A stretch of DNA of 64,000 bases from Anodontia alba (GCA_964016985.1 OZ024826.1:4393552-4457551), one strand, 5' to 3'; positions 32,833 to 42,644 are shown, numbered from the stretch's first letter. The notes: a model not told the origin generated them from the letters alone. Program-made: numbers and translations.

Positions 32833-33042
32833 TCAGAATTTCAGACACCTTAATTCATTACCACATGTGTCCAAAAATTGGAACAAATCTATTTCACTAC
32901 CTAATTATGTGTTTAAAACAGTGTTGGATGAATGGCAAACAGTGTAGCTACTGATCAGACCCCACATTCTGAGGTGCTGATCCAAGTTTACATTGACTGA
33001 CATTGTTCAGGCCTGTCTGTCCAAATACCTAGGGTAAATTTG
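32833..33042 (-). mobile_element. Family C foldback, copy 7
   Basis: CAGAATTTCAGACACCTTAA to GTCTGTCCAAATACCTAGGG. Confidence 0.7.
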
Positions 33043-33187
33043 TGTATAATTTACCAAAATATTTGGACATTATGGAGTAACCGTGCACATACACCCAGTT
33101 TGATCAGATTCTGTACTGTTTTGTACTCAGCCAATGATATTACAACACATCAATAGACTTGTTCCAATTTCAAGATAAGTAAGAAAT

Positions 33188-33353
33188 TTAACCTCTTGCT
33201 GAACATGACACGTCCTGTCTTAGCAAACAGTGAAGATCCAGATCAGTTGGCTTCTGAAGAAGCCAACTGATCTGGATCTGCACTGTTTGCCATTATGTGA
33301 ATCTATATCAACAAACTTGATCAAGTAATCTGATTGGCTGAAAATTAGAAGTA
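33188..33353 (+). mobile_element. Family A TTAA MITE, copy 16 (3' truncated)
   Basis: Begins TTAACCTCTTGCTGAACATG, has the GATCAGTTGGCTTC centre, and stops at GAAAATTAGAAGTAG before an ATT repeat. Confidence 0.75.
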
Positions 33354-33464
33354 GTTATTATTATTATTACAGACTCACTGGATAGAATATACAGAGGACT
33401 TGTTAACTATGAGTAGCTGATGAAAATTTTGGGACACTTTTCTCAATTTCTCCATAAAACATAT

Positions 33465-33672
33465 TTAACCCTTGTCCTGCTGAACCAGGATGTACCCTGC
33501 ATTTGCAAACAGTGAAGATCCAGATCAGTTGGCTTCTGAAGAAGCCAACTGATCTGGATTTGCACTGTTTGCCATTAAGTATGGGAATTTATAGCAACAA
33601 TCTGGATCAAGTAATCTAGCTGGCTGAAAATTAGGCATGGCATCTTAATTTATTCAGCAGAACAAGCGTTAA
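33465..33672 (+). mobile_element. Family A TTAA MITE, copy 17
   Basis: TTAACCCTTGTCCTGCTGAA to CAGCAGAACAAGCGTTAA. It is flanked by two ~58-bp direct copies of host sequence (33411-33468 and 33677-33734). Confidence 0.85.
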
Positions 33673-33676
33673 TGAT

Positions 33677-33830
33677 GAGTAGTTCATGAAAATTCTGGGA
33701 CACTTTTCTCAATTTCTCCATAAAACATATTTAAAGATATCTTGTGTGTACTCATTAGAAGTGTCTTGTGAAAGGGCCATAACAGGAGAAATAAGAAAAA
33801 ATATACCAAAATTATCAGCTCCTTAACAAG
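33677..33830 (+). repeat. Family D-like remnant
   Basis: TTTCTCCATAAAACATATTT, GTACTCATTAGAAGTGTC and GGAGAAATAAGAAAAAATAT are in D order. It was interrupted by A copy 17. Confidence 0.55.
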
Positions 33831-33947
33831 TCCTCTGATATAAATGTATAGCAAAGGCCCTTACCAGATTGTGCAGTTTTGCTAGCTGATCTGTATCTTT
33901 ACTGTTTGCATATAATGCCTTTTGCTAACTGTGCAGCTTCTGTATGT

Positions 33948-34168
33948 TTGTTTGCGTTGAGGTTTTACGGCCCAGTCAACCAAATGGGGTCATGTCGAGC
34001 GCAGTCAGTTTACCTAACCACACGTTTACTGGGCAGGCTTAGTCCTCTAAGCGGTTAACCAGTATTGTGCACATTCTTTTGCCAGAAACTGACAACTGCC
34101 CTTCTTGAATCAGCGGAATGGAGATTATGACCGTAGAAAATATTTCATGATCAATCTCCACGAAAGAA
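33948..34168 (-). mobile_element. tRNA-type SINE (family S), 5'-truncated
   Basis: Contains the body and tail but lacks the tRNA head, as expected of incomplete reverse transcription. It is flanked by a perfect 12-bp target duplication GCTTCTGTATGT (33936-33947 and 34169-34180). Confidence 0.85.
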
Positions 34169-34212
34169 GCTTCTGTATGTATGCACTGTTTTATACCCAT
34201 ATACTAGTCCAG

Positions 34213-34425
34213 GTAACCTTAAAGCACCAAGCAAAATTTGTAGCAGACAACATTTTATTTTTATTTTTTTAATTTTTCAAAGAAACAAGTCTTGATATTT
34301 CATGTGAATCGTCTGCTTGGCAGACGATTCACATGAAATATTAAGACTTGTTTTCTTTGAAAAATTAAAAAAAAATATTTCAAAATGTTGTCTGCTGCAG
34401 TTGTGATTGGCGCTTTAAGGGTTAA
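34213..34425 (+). mobile_element. Family F ends with an E-type centre
   Basis: The ends are family F (CCTTAAAGCACCAAG and GATTGGCGCTTTAAGGGTTAA), but the centre is TGATATTTCATGTGAATCGT and its complement, as in E elements, instead of the AACAGTGTGGACC hairpin. Confidence 0.8.
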
Positions 34426-34429
34426 CATT

Positions 34430-34595
34430 TAGCAACTGGGTAAAAATTTCAGCAGACCATGTTTTGATTTTTTTTTTCTAATTTTCCCAGTTTTGACATT
34501 TCATGTTAATCATCTAAAAATGTCAAAACCTATTTTCTGAGAAAAATAAAATCAATTTGTTGTCTCCAGAATTTGTCCTTACAGTGGTAAAGGTT
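34430..34595 (+). mobile_element. Family E foldback, copy 4
   Basis: AATTTCAGCAGACCATGTTT to TTGTTGTCTCCAGAATTTGT, with TTTTGACATTTCATGTTAAT at the centre. Confidence 0.65.
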
Positions 34596-35056
34596 TAGTA
34601 ATCAATTGTAATCTACTCAAAACTGAATAATTATTATTATATGACCAGTATACATGCCAAGTATCAGATTCTGAGATAAAATATGACTTAATTTTGCCCT
34701 TCTGAAACCAGCTGCTATAAGATTTTTAAATCTCATTTATTTTATTCCATCCAGTTTTACATGTTATGTTAAGGATACAAGAACTGCATAATGGTTTAGC
34801 CATTTCTCACATTAGAAAAACCAACACACAAATCAGCACCAAACAAATCAAACCTTTCAAACCCGAAAGCTCATTTTTTTTTTTTTTTTTTTTTTCTGAG
34901 CCACTTAATTTGATCAGTTCTAAGCTTTCATATTAAAAATTTTACAGACTGCAGCCCATTGCTCAACCAGTAACAATAAAATTTTAATTCAATACTGTTG
35001 TTAAACAGATTTATGAACAATAAAATTCAGTTTCATAACAGAATCATGAACCTGTT

Positions 35057-35230
35057 GTCCTAAAAGTTATACACAAACTTTTCTGAAAAATGACTTATGC
35101 AAACAGTGCAGATCCAGATAAGACAGTTTTATCTGGGTCAGCACAATTTGGGCCAAAAATTTTGCAAAACAAATGCATAAAAAAGCAAAAAAGAAAGTAA
35201 AGAATAAAGACAGAATTTCAGTACATTGCT
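35057..35230 (+). repeat. Family B fragment
   Basis: ATGCAAACAGTGCAGATCCA, then AATTTGGGCCAAAA and AATGCATAAAAAAGC, match family B in order. Decayed. Confidence 0.5.
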
Positions 35231-36157
35231 GTTTGTCAATCATTTGTGCCATTTATGACACCTTATATTAAAAATTCTCTTTCTTTTCATATTAGTATGA
35301 ATAAGGAAAATTAATTAATTATTTGTTACATAATGGAACCAATTAGAAATTTACTAGAGTGAAGAACACTGCCACATTCATGATAAAAAAAAAAAAAGAG
35401 TGTGGAAAGTGTCCCCTTACTTAAAGGTGTGCATTGTGATCTTTCACTTGTCATAAAGTTGACAAAAAAGTTTGTTTGTTTGTAGTTCTCACATCAGCAT
35501 GTTAGAGATTACTAACAATTAGCCTCTTGTAAAACTGATGACCTTTAATCACTTGACAGCTCCTACCTATTACCTGTAAACCTCTCAACTGTTTTTACCT
35601 GATGGTGTTAATCAGGTGATAAGAAGTCTAAACTCTTTGATCTTATAAGTATATAAGAGTTATCTACCTTAGACTACCATATGTCCCAAGCCTCCACATC
35701 CAAATTATAACTGTAATTAATATTACTAAAGGTAATTATCAAATAAGACATGCGTTCCAAAATGACCATATGGACACTCATTAAAGCCAGATTTTTTGGT
35801 AATTAGGCTGATTTATAATTGAATGACAGTCATTGCAAGATACTCTTTTCAATTTGGTTTTGTTTTACTTAGCATGCTATGAGCAAATTCAGGAGATGAC
35901 AAAATTATATTTCATCCAAGAGAATTTTTAGCCTGCAGTGATGTAGGAATAAATGAATACAAAAAAAGAAAACCTTTAATTCTGAAAGCTTTCGTGGGTG
36001 TTACTTAAAATTTATAGTTTTCAAAACCATTATCAAATGGTGTTGCATATTTTCTATGAAAAATAAAACATCACATTTTCTTTGCAAATATCTTTAATAA
36101 CAGTTTTTACAATGCTCTACAGCAGATCAAGTCAGTTTAAGGCAAACAATCTGTGAA
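35231..36157. other. No gene or repeat recognised
   Basis: AT-rich unique-looking intronic DNA. Confidence 0.4.
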
Positions 36158-36382
36158 TACAATCTTCGCGAAAAGTGCAGGACTGCCTGACAAAACTGGC
36201 ATTTTTTTCATTTTGTCCTGCAAAATTTTTTAGTCTGTCTGACAAATGTCCTGTGAATCTTAGCAAAGAAAATAATATTCTGACAACAAATATGCCTTCA
36301 GTCCTGCAGATACTAAATCTGTCCTGCAAAAGATTACAGTCTGTCCTGCATCAGTAGAAAAGATTTCGCGAAGACTGTGAAT
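36158..36382 (+). repeat. Foldback with TCTTCGCGAAA ends
   Basis: ACAATCTTCGCGAAAAGTGC at the left and AGATTTCGCGAAGACTGT at the right. The interior repeats CTGTCCTGCA or CAGGAC-type words several times. Family unknown. Confidence 0.45.
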
Positions 36383-37065
36383 AGAAGATTTTTACAATCC
36401 TCAAATAACAGAACCCCACCTTGGTAAAGTACTTCCTAGGTCCAAACATGCTCAGTTAACATCACTGGCTGGGACGATGAAAAAAATGGTGAAAGACTAT
36501 CATTTGACAGATCCCTCACAGGAACCTGGTTTTATAAATCTAAATCTTCTCATATAAATATATATATATTAAATTCAGAATGTATCTGTGTAGTTGAGGC
36601 TACTTTTGTTATGTGGTTGGTCCATCTGAAATAAAACCACCAACAATGGGAAATAGTGTTTCCTACTTAAATTTTGGTTAAACATCTGAGGGCTAAGTCA
36701 TTATCCCCACACTTCAGCGCAGAGGATATTGTGAACGGCTCTGTATGTCTGTCCATCACACTATCTCCTCCTAAACCACTGGGTGGAAATTTGCTACATG
36801 ACCCCCCCTCATGCTAAGGGTGTGGGAGAATGTGTCTGTCAGTCTGTCATGCTATATTATTAGCATGCTATTAGCAACATTATACATGGGGAATTTGTGA
36901 TAGCCTATCAACAACTGCGAGATCTAGTGATAGCCTGTCATCAACTGCGAGATCAAGTTTTATATTTAAAGTCAAGTATCTGTGAACACTTCAAAGTTTC
37001 CATGTTAGAGTCATTTTCATAATGACTCTTGATCTACAAAACATTATTTAGTTTTTTTAAAATCT
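36383..37065. other. No gene recognised
   Basis: AT-rich DNA with a 30-bp tandem duplication. GTCTGTCCATCACACTATCT near 36750 and its relatives may be repeat remnants. Confidence 0.35.
36897..36956 (+). repeat. 30-bp tandem duplication
   Basis: Two near-identical copies of a unit starting GTGATAGCCT. Confidence 0.9.
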
Positions 37066-37269
37066 GGACTCATTTGTTCAAAGCATCGTTAGCTTAACAA
37101 GCTCATAAAATGTTAACTGTTCTAGATAGTAAGTACAAGACCTCATTTACACGTAGTTTTGCTGAAAAAATGTAAGTAACTCACATTTTTTTTCAGCATA
37201 GGACATAATTAATAATCAAAGTTTTATTGATACTTAACTAATGACATTGTTGGTTTTGAACCTGGGCCC
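37066..37269 (+). mobile_element. Family H foldback, copy 4 (diverged)
   Basis: TGGACTCATTTGTTCAAAGC to TTTTGAACCTGGGCCC, with a shortened hairpin. Confidence 0.7.
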
Positions 37270-37640
37270 TGGTGTCTGGGCCCATATAACTATTCTGAAT
37301 AAATGTACATGTCATTGTCACTAATTCAGATTCTCAGTTTGATACAGCGCATTCTTCTGAATCAGATGGGGCCAGGCCTTCTCTGATGTTTTAGTCACTT
37401 TTCTTCATGGGGCCAGGCTAATATTTTTATTATTCTTCTTCTCTACTTCTCATGGTGCCATACGCCCTCGCGGACATTTTAGGCAGGTATTTATTATTGA
37501 GTTACATAATATTTTTATATACTTATATTCTTTAATGAAGCTGTGAAGGATGTGAAGTGCAGATATAGGTCTGTACTGTGCTCGTATTTAGACTAAGCCC
37601 ATTTTCATATTAGAGTTGTGGTGATTGGTGGGACTGTCTG

Positions 37641-37713
37641 CACCGATTAGCTCAGTTGGTAGAGCACCTGACTTGCAAGCAGGGGGTCGCGGGTTCGAGT
37701 CCTGCATCGGAAA
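37641..37713 (+). tRNA. tRNA-Ala(TGC)-like gene or tRNA pseudogene
   Basis: A 73-nt cloverleaf can be drawn. The D arm is GCTC/GAGC, the anticodon loop is CTTGCAA with anticodon TGC, and the T arm is GCGGG/CCTGC around TTCGAGT. The pol III A box (TAGCTCAGTTGG) and B box (GGTTCGAGTCC) are intact, and a T5 terminator follows at once. The acceptor stem has only five pairs (CCGAT/ATCGG); positions 1-72 and 2-71 do not pair, and the base of the anticodon stem has an A-G mismatch. It may therefore be a decayed or organelle/bacterial-like copy. It lies on the plus strand inside the first MICU intron. Confidence 0.6.
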
Positions 37714-37906
37714 CACTTTTTCCTCCTTAGTTTAATTTAGAGTATCCTATTATGAAAATCGGGAATTTTCCAGTACTGTCTAAATGAGGGTTTTCACCAA
37801 AAAAAAAAAGGGGCATGGATGTTAATGTATAACCCTCGAAAACAACCGAATTCAGCCTGGGTAGAATCTAAGCGAGAAAGAAACCTCCTATTCTACTGAG
37901 CAATAC

Positions 37907-38122
37907 CTCTGGATCCTTAGCAGCTCGTACGACTGGTATAATTTCTCCATAGTTTTGGAATTTGCGCCATGCTTTCCATGTAATAACACACATACATGGT
38001 ACTCCCAAAAGGACACAAGCATTTAAACCTAAATTCTTTCTTCTTGGTGCATGGAAATAGCGAATATTCGGTTGAAATTTGCGACAAATCGTCGTAAATC
38101 TTCTAATCAGGGAGGCAGCCAT
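37907..38122 (-). CDS. MICU2/MICU3-like gene, exon 1 (mitochondrial targeting and membrane segment)
   Basis: This exon encodes 72 residues from an ATG in a good context (CCAAAATGGCTGCC). The N-terminus is basic and free of acidic residues (MAASLIRRFTTICRKF), as in a mitochondrial presequence. A hydrophobic stretch at about residues 31-49 could be a membrane span. The end reads EIIPVVRAAKDPE and resembles the IPVAAAK stretch that precedes the conserved part of vertebrate MICU3. The exon closes in phase 0 at a GAG/GTATTG donor. Exon 2 at 10163-10295 opens in phase 0 with QIPESRV, so the two join in frame. MICU proteins are EF-hand regulators of the mitochondrial calcium uniporter in the intermembrane space. 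A longer reading from an upstream ATG at 38170 is possible but has a poorer context. If the donor is not used, the frame runs 12 more codons to a stop at 37868. Assignment of this exon is an inference from position, phase and targeting features. Confidence 0.6.
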
Positions 38123-38170
38123 TTTGGACCTCTCTGCGCTTGCGCGATGGAACATGCTAAAACAAGTCAC
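38123..38170 (-). promoter_or_regulatory. MICU-like gene proximal promoter/5'UTR with NRF-1-like site
   Basis: Just upstream of the exon 1 ATG lies CGCGCAAGCGCA (minus strand, 38135-38146), one base from the NRF-1 palindrome YGCGCAYGCGCR found at many nuclear genes for mitochondrial proteins. The start codon lies in a YY1-like CAAAATGGCTGCC. No TATA box is seen. This fits a housekeeping-type promoter. Confidence 0.4.
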
Positions 38171-38727
38171 GATATATTTAGCCCTAGGTATTTTCTTTCA
38201 TTAAACGCTAGATCTAGTCAGTGTTGAGAGGTTGACTGTATCGATAAGTTGTAAAAAGTGAGGATTAGTTTCATTAACGTGTGAAATAGTGTGATAAAAA
38301 ATAAATCTATTTAGTAAGTTTCTTTATCCATTATCTTTTAAATTATTTTCTCGGTTTATTTTTTCTGTCTGTCTGTCTCTCTTTTTTTTTTTTTTTTTTT
38401 CTTTGTAATGCTAAATCCATGACAGGATATGCCTGACTTTTTTCTACGAACTGCAGACTTTTCCTCTAATATTGCGTTTGCAATATTAATTTGATAAAAA
38501 TAATTACAACGTAATTTTGTTTGTAACTAAATGTTTACCTGAAAATAAATATATTTATTTGTCTTTTATAATATATATTAGTATTACCCGATGATATTTA
38601 ACTTTTTTTTTTTTTTTTACTTGAAGTTAACAATTAGATCTTTTTAATTTCAGTCCAATTAACCATTGTATAATCAAGGGTAGTGGGATGGCGGATAGTG
38701 CAGTATAGGCCTATTTATTTACACTCT

Positions 38728-38935
38728 GGGAAAAAAAATTCAGCAGACGATATTTTGGAAATATTGTTCTTCATTTTTTTTTTTTTTTTTTTTTTTTCAG
38801 AAACTAGAATTTTGACATTTCATGCAAATTGTCTGGAGACAATTTAGAGAAATGTCAAAGCCTATTTTCTATGAAAAATAAGAAAAATATCATTTTGTCT
38901 GCTGAATGTGCCCATAGGGTGGTAAATATTAAACT
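38728..38935 (+). mobile_element. Family E foldback, copy 5
   Basis: ATTCAGCAGACGATATTTTG to CATTTTGTCTGCTGAATGTG. It contains a T24 run and a TTTCATGCAAATTGTCTGGA centre. Confidence 0.7.
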
Positions 38936-39159
38936 ATATATTGACTTTCATACTGTCACGATCTGCATGAAGAGCGATATTTAAGAGCTGACTTGTTTCG
39001 ATTTCACAACTGACTCGACCGGAATTCGATACTTCCACGACACTTTTTTTCTTTCATTCTTTTACAGGTAGTACAATTGCCTTTTAATGTCGAGCCAAAG
39101 CTGTGATGTTTTATGGGCCTGCACATTTTCTTTTCTTTTTTGTGTCTCTGAGTGTTAAT

Positions 39160-39360
39160 TGACACTTTTGCATGCTTGGTAAAAATTTCAGCAGACGACA
39201 CTTTGAAATATTTTTCTTAATTTTCCCTGAAAATAGGCTTTAACATTTCATGCAAACTGTCTCCCAGGGAGACGTTTTTCAGGAAAACGAGAAAAACAAA
39301 ACAAAAAAACTTCAGAATGTCGTCTGCTGGTAAAATGTCGTTAGCACGGTAAAAGTTAAC
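39160..39360 (+). mobile_element. Family E foldback, copy 6
   Basis: GGTAAAAATTTCAGCAGACG to ATGTCGTCTGCTGGTAAAAT, with CATTTCATGCAAACTGTCTC. Confidence 0.7.
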
Positions 39361-39699
39361 CTGAATCTTTAATTTAGCGTTATTGTAGTACTTGCACTCT
39401 TGTTGATATGTGAGAGATAGTATATCAGAAAGTGTCGTCAGTTTGCTGTTATGCACAGTTATGAATATCGGTAGATATACTGACATGTACATTGTAAAAT
39501 TTATGGGAACAATACAAGTCAAGGAGCATAATTGTAAATGACATTAAAAAAAACAACAAACAAACGTCTGATTTGTTCTGATTTACTATTTTTTCATGGT
39601 TATATTTGCTATGTACTGTAAAGGAGGTGAGGAACATATTTATAACAAAAAGAGAAAACGAACACAAAGATCAAACTGCTCAAGTAGCGATGGCGCGTT

Positions 39700-39872
39700 T
39701 ACCATACGAGTCCCAGCGATAGAAAACATGCCTTGTATCCTCGCAGTCTGATCAGAATCTTCGTTGTCCGAATGAAAAAACGTTGCATCCTTGCAAGGTA
39801 TTCCCGCAGTCTGATCTGAATCTTCTCTGGGCACGCATATCTAAAGGTACGTTGTCTGACGTAGTGGCCCAT
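39700..39872 (+). mobile_element. Family M repeat, copy 2
   Basis: AAAACATGCCTTGTATCCTC to ACGTTGTCTGACGTAGTGGC. It lies upstream of the FGF-like gene. Confidence 0.6.
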
Positions 39873-40097
39873 ACCTTTTCCCAAGTTGACTACAATTATT
39901 AACAGGTAGCAGTTTTCTCAGCCAACAAGCTGGATTTCTCATTAATACACAGACGTAGAACACGTGAATTCTTGATGTGGGTACTAATTTAGTTTTGTAA
40001 ATGTGCTTCGGCATATAACATTGTAAAATAGCGCAAAGATTTTCAAATGTACCCAATGCAGTATATGACTTTACTGTATTTTACATAGCAACTGATA

Positions 40098-40277
40098 AGG
40101 CACTTTTTTCATCCAAAAAATGCTGATATCTTTCTTATTTCTCAATGCAAACATATGTTGTGGGTACTCATTAGAAGCGCCTCGGCGAGGCGCTTCTAAT
40201 GAGTACCCACAACATATGTTTGCATTGAGAAATAAGAAAATTATTATGTGGATACCCCCTCTTATCTGAAGCTATGA
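40098..40277 (+). mobile_element. Family D foldback, copy 8 (near-perfect)
   Basis: The centre is a palindrome (40132-40238) with arms of about 53 bp and almost no loop (GCGCCTCGGCGAGGCGC). It is the youngest-looking D copy and lies between the two genes. Confidence 0.85.
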
Positions 40278-40280
40278 TTT

Positions 40281-40465
40281 ACCGCAAATATTTGGAAACC
40301 TGACATCCTCATATATTTGCCCTAAAATTTTAACAGTTCCATTTTTAGTACACATGTTGATGTGTTAAAAGTTGCTAAATGAGTGGCAAAAAGTGTAGAC
40401 CCTTATCGGACATCATGTTGAGCGCAGACTGTGATGGTCAGAACGGTCTGTCTACACCAACAGTA
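40281..40465 (-). repeat. Family C foldback, copy 8 (decayed)
   Basis: ATATTTGGAAACCTGACATC, GCCCTAAAATTTTAACAGTT and GGCAAAAAGTGTAGACCCTT follow family C order. It lies in the region between the two genes. Confidence 0.55.
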
Positions 40466-40604
40466 AAATTTTAAGACGATTTTCCCTATTTTCTCGTCCA
40501 ACCCCACCAACAAGGTTATTACATTTCGAAATGATTACCGTGGCGATGGAAAATGATAATTAACATACGTTTATTTCTTTATTAATTTTGTATGAGGTTT
40601 ACTT

Positions 40605-40712
40605 CCCAACGAAGTATTTGGGCAGAGAGACATGACTGAGCAACCAGAGTAGACACAGCTCGGACGTCACAAAACGGTCTACACTGTCTGCCACAGGAAC
40701 TTAAAAAGAACT
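40605..40712 (+). repeat. Family C fragment
   Basis: GAAGTATTTGGGCAGAGAGA, then ACTGAGCAACCAGAGTAGAC and GTCTACACTGTCTGCCAC. Decayed. Confidence 0.45.
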
Positions 40713-40803
40713 TGTTCACTGACAAATATGTATATATAATTTTTTATAAATTTATCACAAAATAGCGTTGTTCTTGTGAGGCGAATCAAATTGTTTCTTT
40801 TGT

Positions 40804-40891
40804 TTCACTATCTTGTCTAGAAAATATTAAGTGAAATATCATTTTACTTCACTATCTTGTCTAGAAAATATTAAGTGAAATATCATTTTAC
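40804..40891 (+). repeat. 44-bp tandem duplication
   Basis: Two identical copies of a unit starting TTCACTATCTTGTCTAG, about 1 kb upstream of the FGF ATG. Confidence 0.95.
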
Positions 40892-41305
40892 GATAAACTT
40901 CGAAGCCAAAAAAAAAAAGTTTTCAAAAGCATTTATTTTAAAATAATTTAAAATTGTTAGTTCATCTCATTTTGACATGCCAGTAGACAATAAGGTAAAC
41001 AAAAGGAAACAAATGAAAAAATAACTAAAAACAATAATTGTGACACTTGCTGATCAGTCGAGCTAACTGATCGAACTATTAATTAAAGTCAAGGTTTAGC
41101 AACTCGAGCGATTAATTAATTGATCGCTCGATGGATCACTCAATGTTATTGTCAGTAAAACTTTAATTGTTCTTAAAGGACGGAGTGGTGATAGCGGTCA
41201 ATGACCCATGACATTTAGACATATGGTACTCGGAAGAAGTTAAAGTCAGTTTAAGTTGTAATGATTCACTAATCACTCTGTCTGAACATCGCATGGCACT
41301 GAGGC

Positions 41306-41313
41306 GTATAAAA
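41306..41313 (+). promoter_or_regulatory. Candidate TATA box for the FGF-like gene
   Basis: GTATAAAA lies about 540 bp upstream of the FGF ATG in a stretch without recognised repeats. It would place transcription start near 41340. The evidence is motif and position only. Confidence 0.25.
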
Positions 41314-41786
41314 ATGATGGATTTGTTCCTTTTGAACATATGTCAAATGTATTTCATCTATATCGTTTCAGGAAACAAGTAGACTACTCGTGGGAGTAAA
41401 GGATTTTACTGAATTGTTTAATATTCCAACTGAGTAGGAATAGGATATCGGAGAAGTCGTAACAAGTCCAAGGATTACATAAAAGTGATTGGATTAACAC
41501 CACAGTTGGGAGACAGCGAGGCGCTGTGTTGACTTAAAGGAAATTCTCGGATTGTTCTGCATTATATATATTTGTCAGTTTAAATTTGTTCAACACAACA
41601 CGAATCTTTTATCATACATATCATTGTACAACAGCAAATCAAACTTCAAAATGTCAAAGCGACGGAAAAATGTAGTCAACTATACATGAGCTGATATATG
41701 GATAAAGTGTTATAGTTTTGGATATATTGTTGTGACTTGTGTTTGATCGAGATTCTGATTTCATTTATACTGGATTATACTTATAT

Positions 41787-41852
41787 ATGTTAATGAGTAC
41801 ATTGCCAACCGCCTTCTTGGGGCGAGCAGATTCGCCGATGTGGCTTGTGTAA
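41787..41852 (+). CDS. Upstream ORF of the FGF-like mRNA (21 codons)
   Basis: ATG at 41787 opens a 21-codon frame that ends with TAA only 3 nt before the FGF ATG and is in the same frame (MLMSTLPTAFLGRADSPMWL then V). A nested 4-codon version starts at 41838. Such an arrangement could reduce or couple initiation at the main start. Whether this stretch is in the mature mRNA is not shown. Confidence 0.3.
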   Translation: MLMSTLPTAFLGRADSPMWLV

Positions 41853-41855
41853 GCA

Positions 41856-42054
41856 ATGAGCCCCGCGCTTGCCACTGTCACTAGCCCAATAGCTCATATT
41901 CCTAGTCTTCCTGTGATCACACAGTGGAATAACCCCTTGCCGGAAAGTTTTCGTGTGCTGGACGGTCGCCGAATATACCTCACCACAGAATCCAACAGAA
42001 TATTAGAAATGCATCCGAACGGAGTCAGAGGGGTGGAACAATACACCGAATATT
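41856..42054 (+). CDS. Fibroblast growth factor-like gene, exon 1
   Basis: This exon encodes residues 1-66 plus one base of codon 67, ending at a GTAAGT donor. Residues 38-59 (RRIYLTTESNRILEMHPNG then VRG) match the first strands of the FGF beta-trefoil, where a LYC..G..L.I.PDG..DG pattern is typical. The exon stops where FGF exon 1 normally stops, in phase 1. An in-frame TAA lies 3 nt before the ATG, so this ATG is the best start unless an unseen upstream exon splices in. There is no N-terminal signal peptide. Such FGFs either leave the cell unconventionally or use an internal hydrophobic segment; residues 68-76 (LLTILLYHI) in exon 2 could serve. FGFs are ligands of FGF receptor tyrosine kinases with heparan sulphate as co-receptor. 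Intron 1 is 11.8 kb. Confidence 0.8.
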
Positions 42055-42091
42055 GTAAGTATATATTTATTATACATTTCATCACAACTCT

Positions 42092-42277
42092 AGATAAGAA
42101 GAGGTATCCACACCATAGCTTTCTTACTCTCCTCAAAAAACATACGTTGTGGGTACTCATTAGAAGCGCCTCGACGAGGCGCTTCTAATGGGTACCCACA
42201 ACATATGTTTTAGTGGAGAAATAAGACAAGTATCAGTACTTTTCGATTGAAAAAAAGCGTCTTATCTGTATCTATGT
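42092..42277 (+). mobile_element. Family D foldback, copy 9, next to FGF exon 1
   Basis: CTAGATAAGAAGAGGTATCC to GTCTTATCTGTATCTATG, with arms GAAGCGCCTCGACGAGGCGC. It starts about 38 bp after the FGF exon 1 donor. Confidence 0.8.
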
Positions 42278-42644
42278 ACCATTTTATTTGTGTGGATAGA
42301 AGTAATGAAGATGAGTTTGATGCCGACTGTACGTCAGCGTATTATGTATTATCCAGTGATTTGTAGGCGGGCATCGAAGACCCTGATTAGCATGAATGAT
42401 TAGGCGCTGATCTGGGCTTTCGTTGACTGCACATAAAGGCTCTTTTCTAAGGCTGGGGTTCATTATCACTAATTATAATCAGGAAGAGCATTTTTGATTA
42501 TCTGAACCTAGAAAAGATGAAAGCGGTCTTCAGTGTTGATAACATGCGTTAGTCCATGTACACTCAATGCATTTAGGTAGGTAGACTGCATAGCCTTCAG
42601 AATATAGAAAAGGCTTACCTCCAGTTGAGGGATCTTTCTCCAAT

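Larger units (their letters stand above)
10296..37906 (-). other. MICU-like gene, first intron (27.6 kb, repeat-filled)
   Basis: If the two MICU exons belong to one transcript, this is a single intron with a GT donor at 37905-37906 and an AG acceptor at 10296-10297. It holds most of the A, B, C, D, F, G, H and N foldback elements, a TRIM, several SINEs, the 3.3-kb tandem-repeat element and a tRNA-like gene. An unseen small exon between the two cannot be excluded. Confidence 0.55.
40713..41855. other. 5' flank of the FGF-like gene
   Basis: Mostly repeat-free. It contains a 44-bp tandem duplication, nested ATTAATTAATTGATCGCTCG palindromic words near 41110, and the TATA candidate at 41306. Confidence 0.4.
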
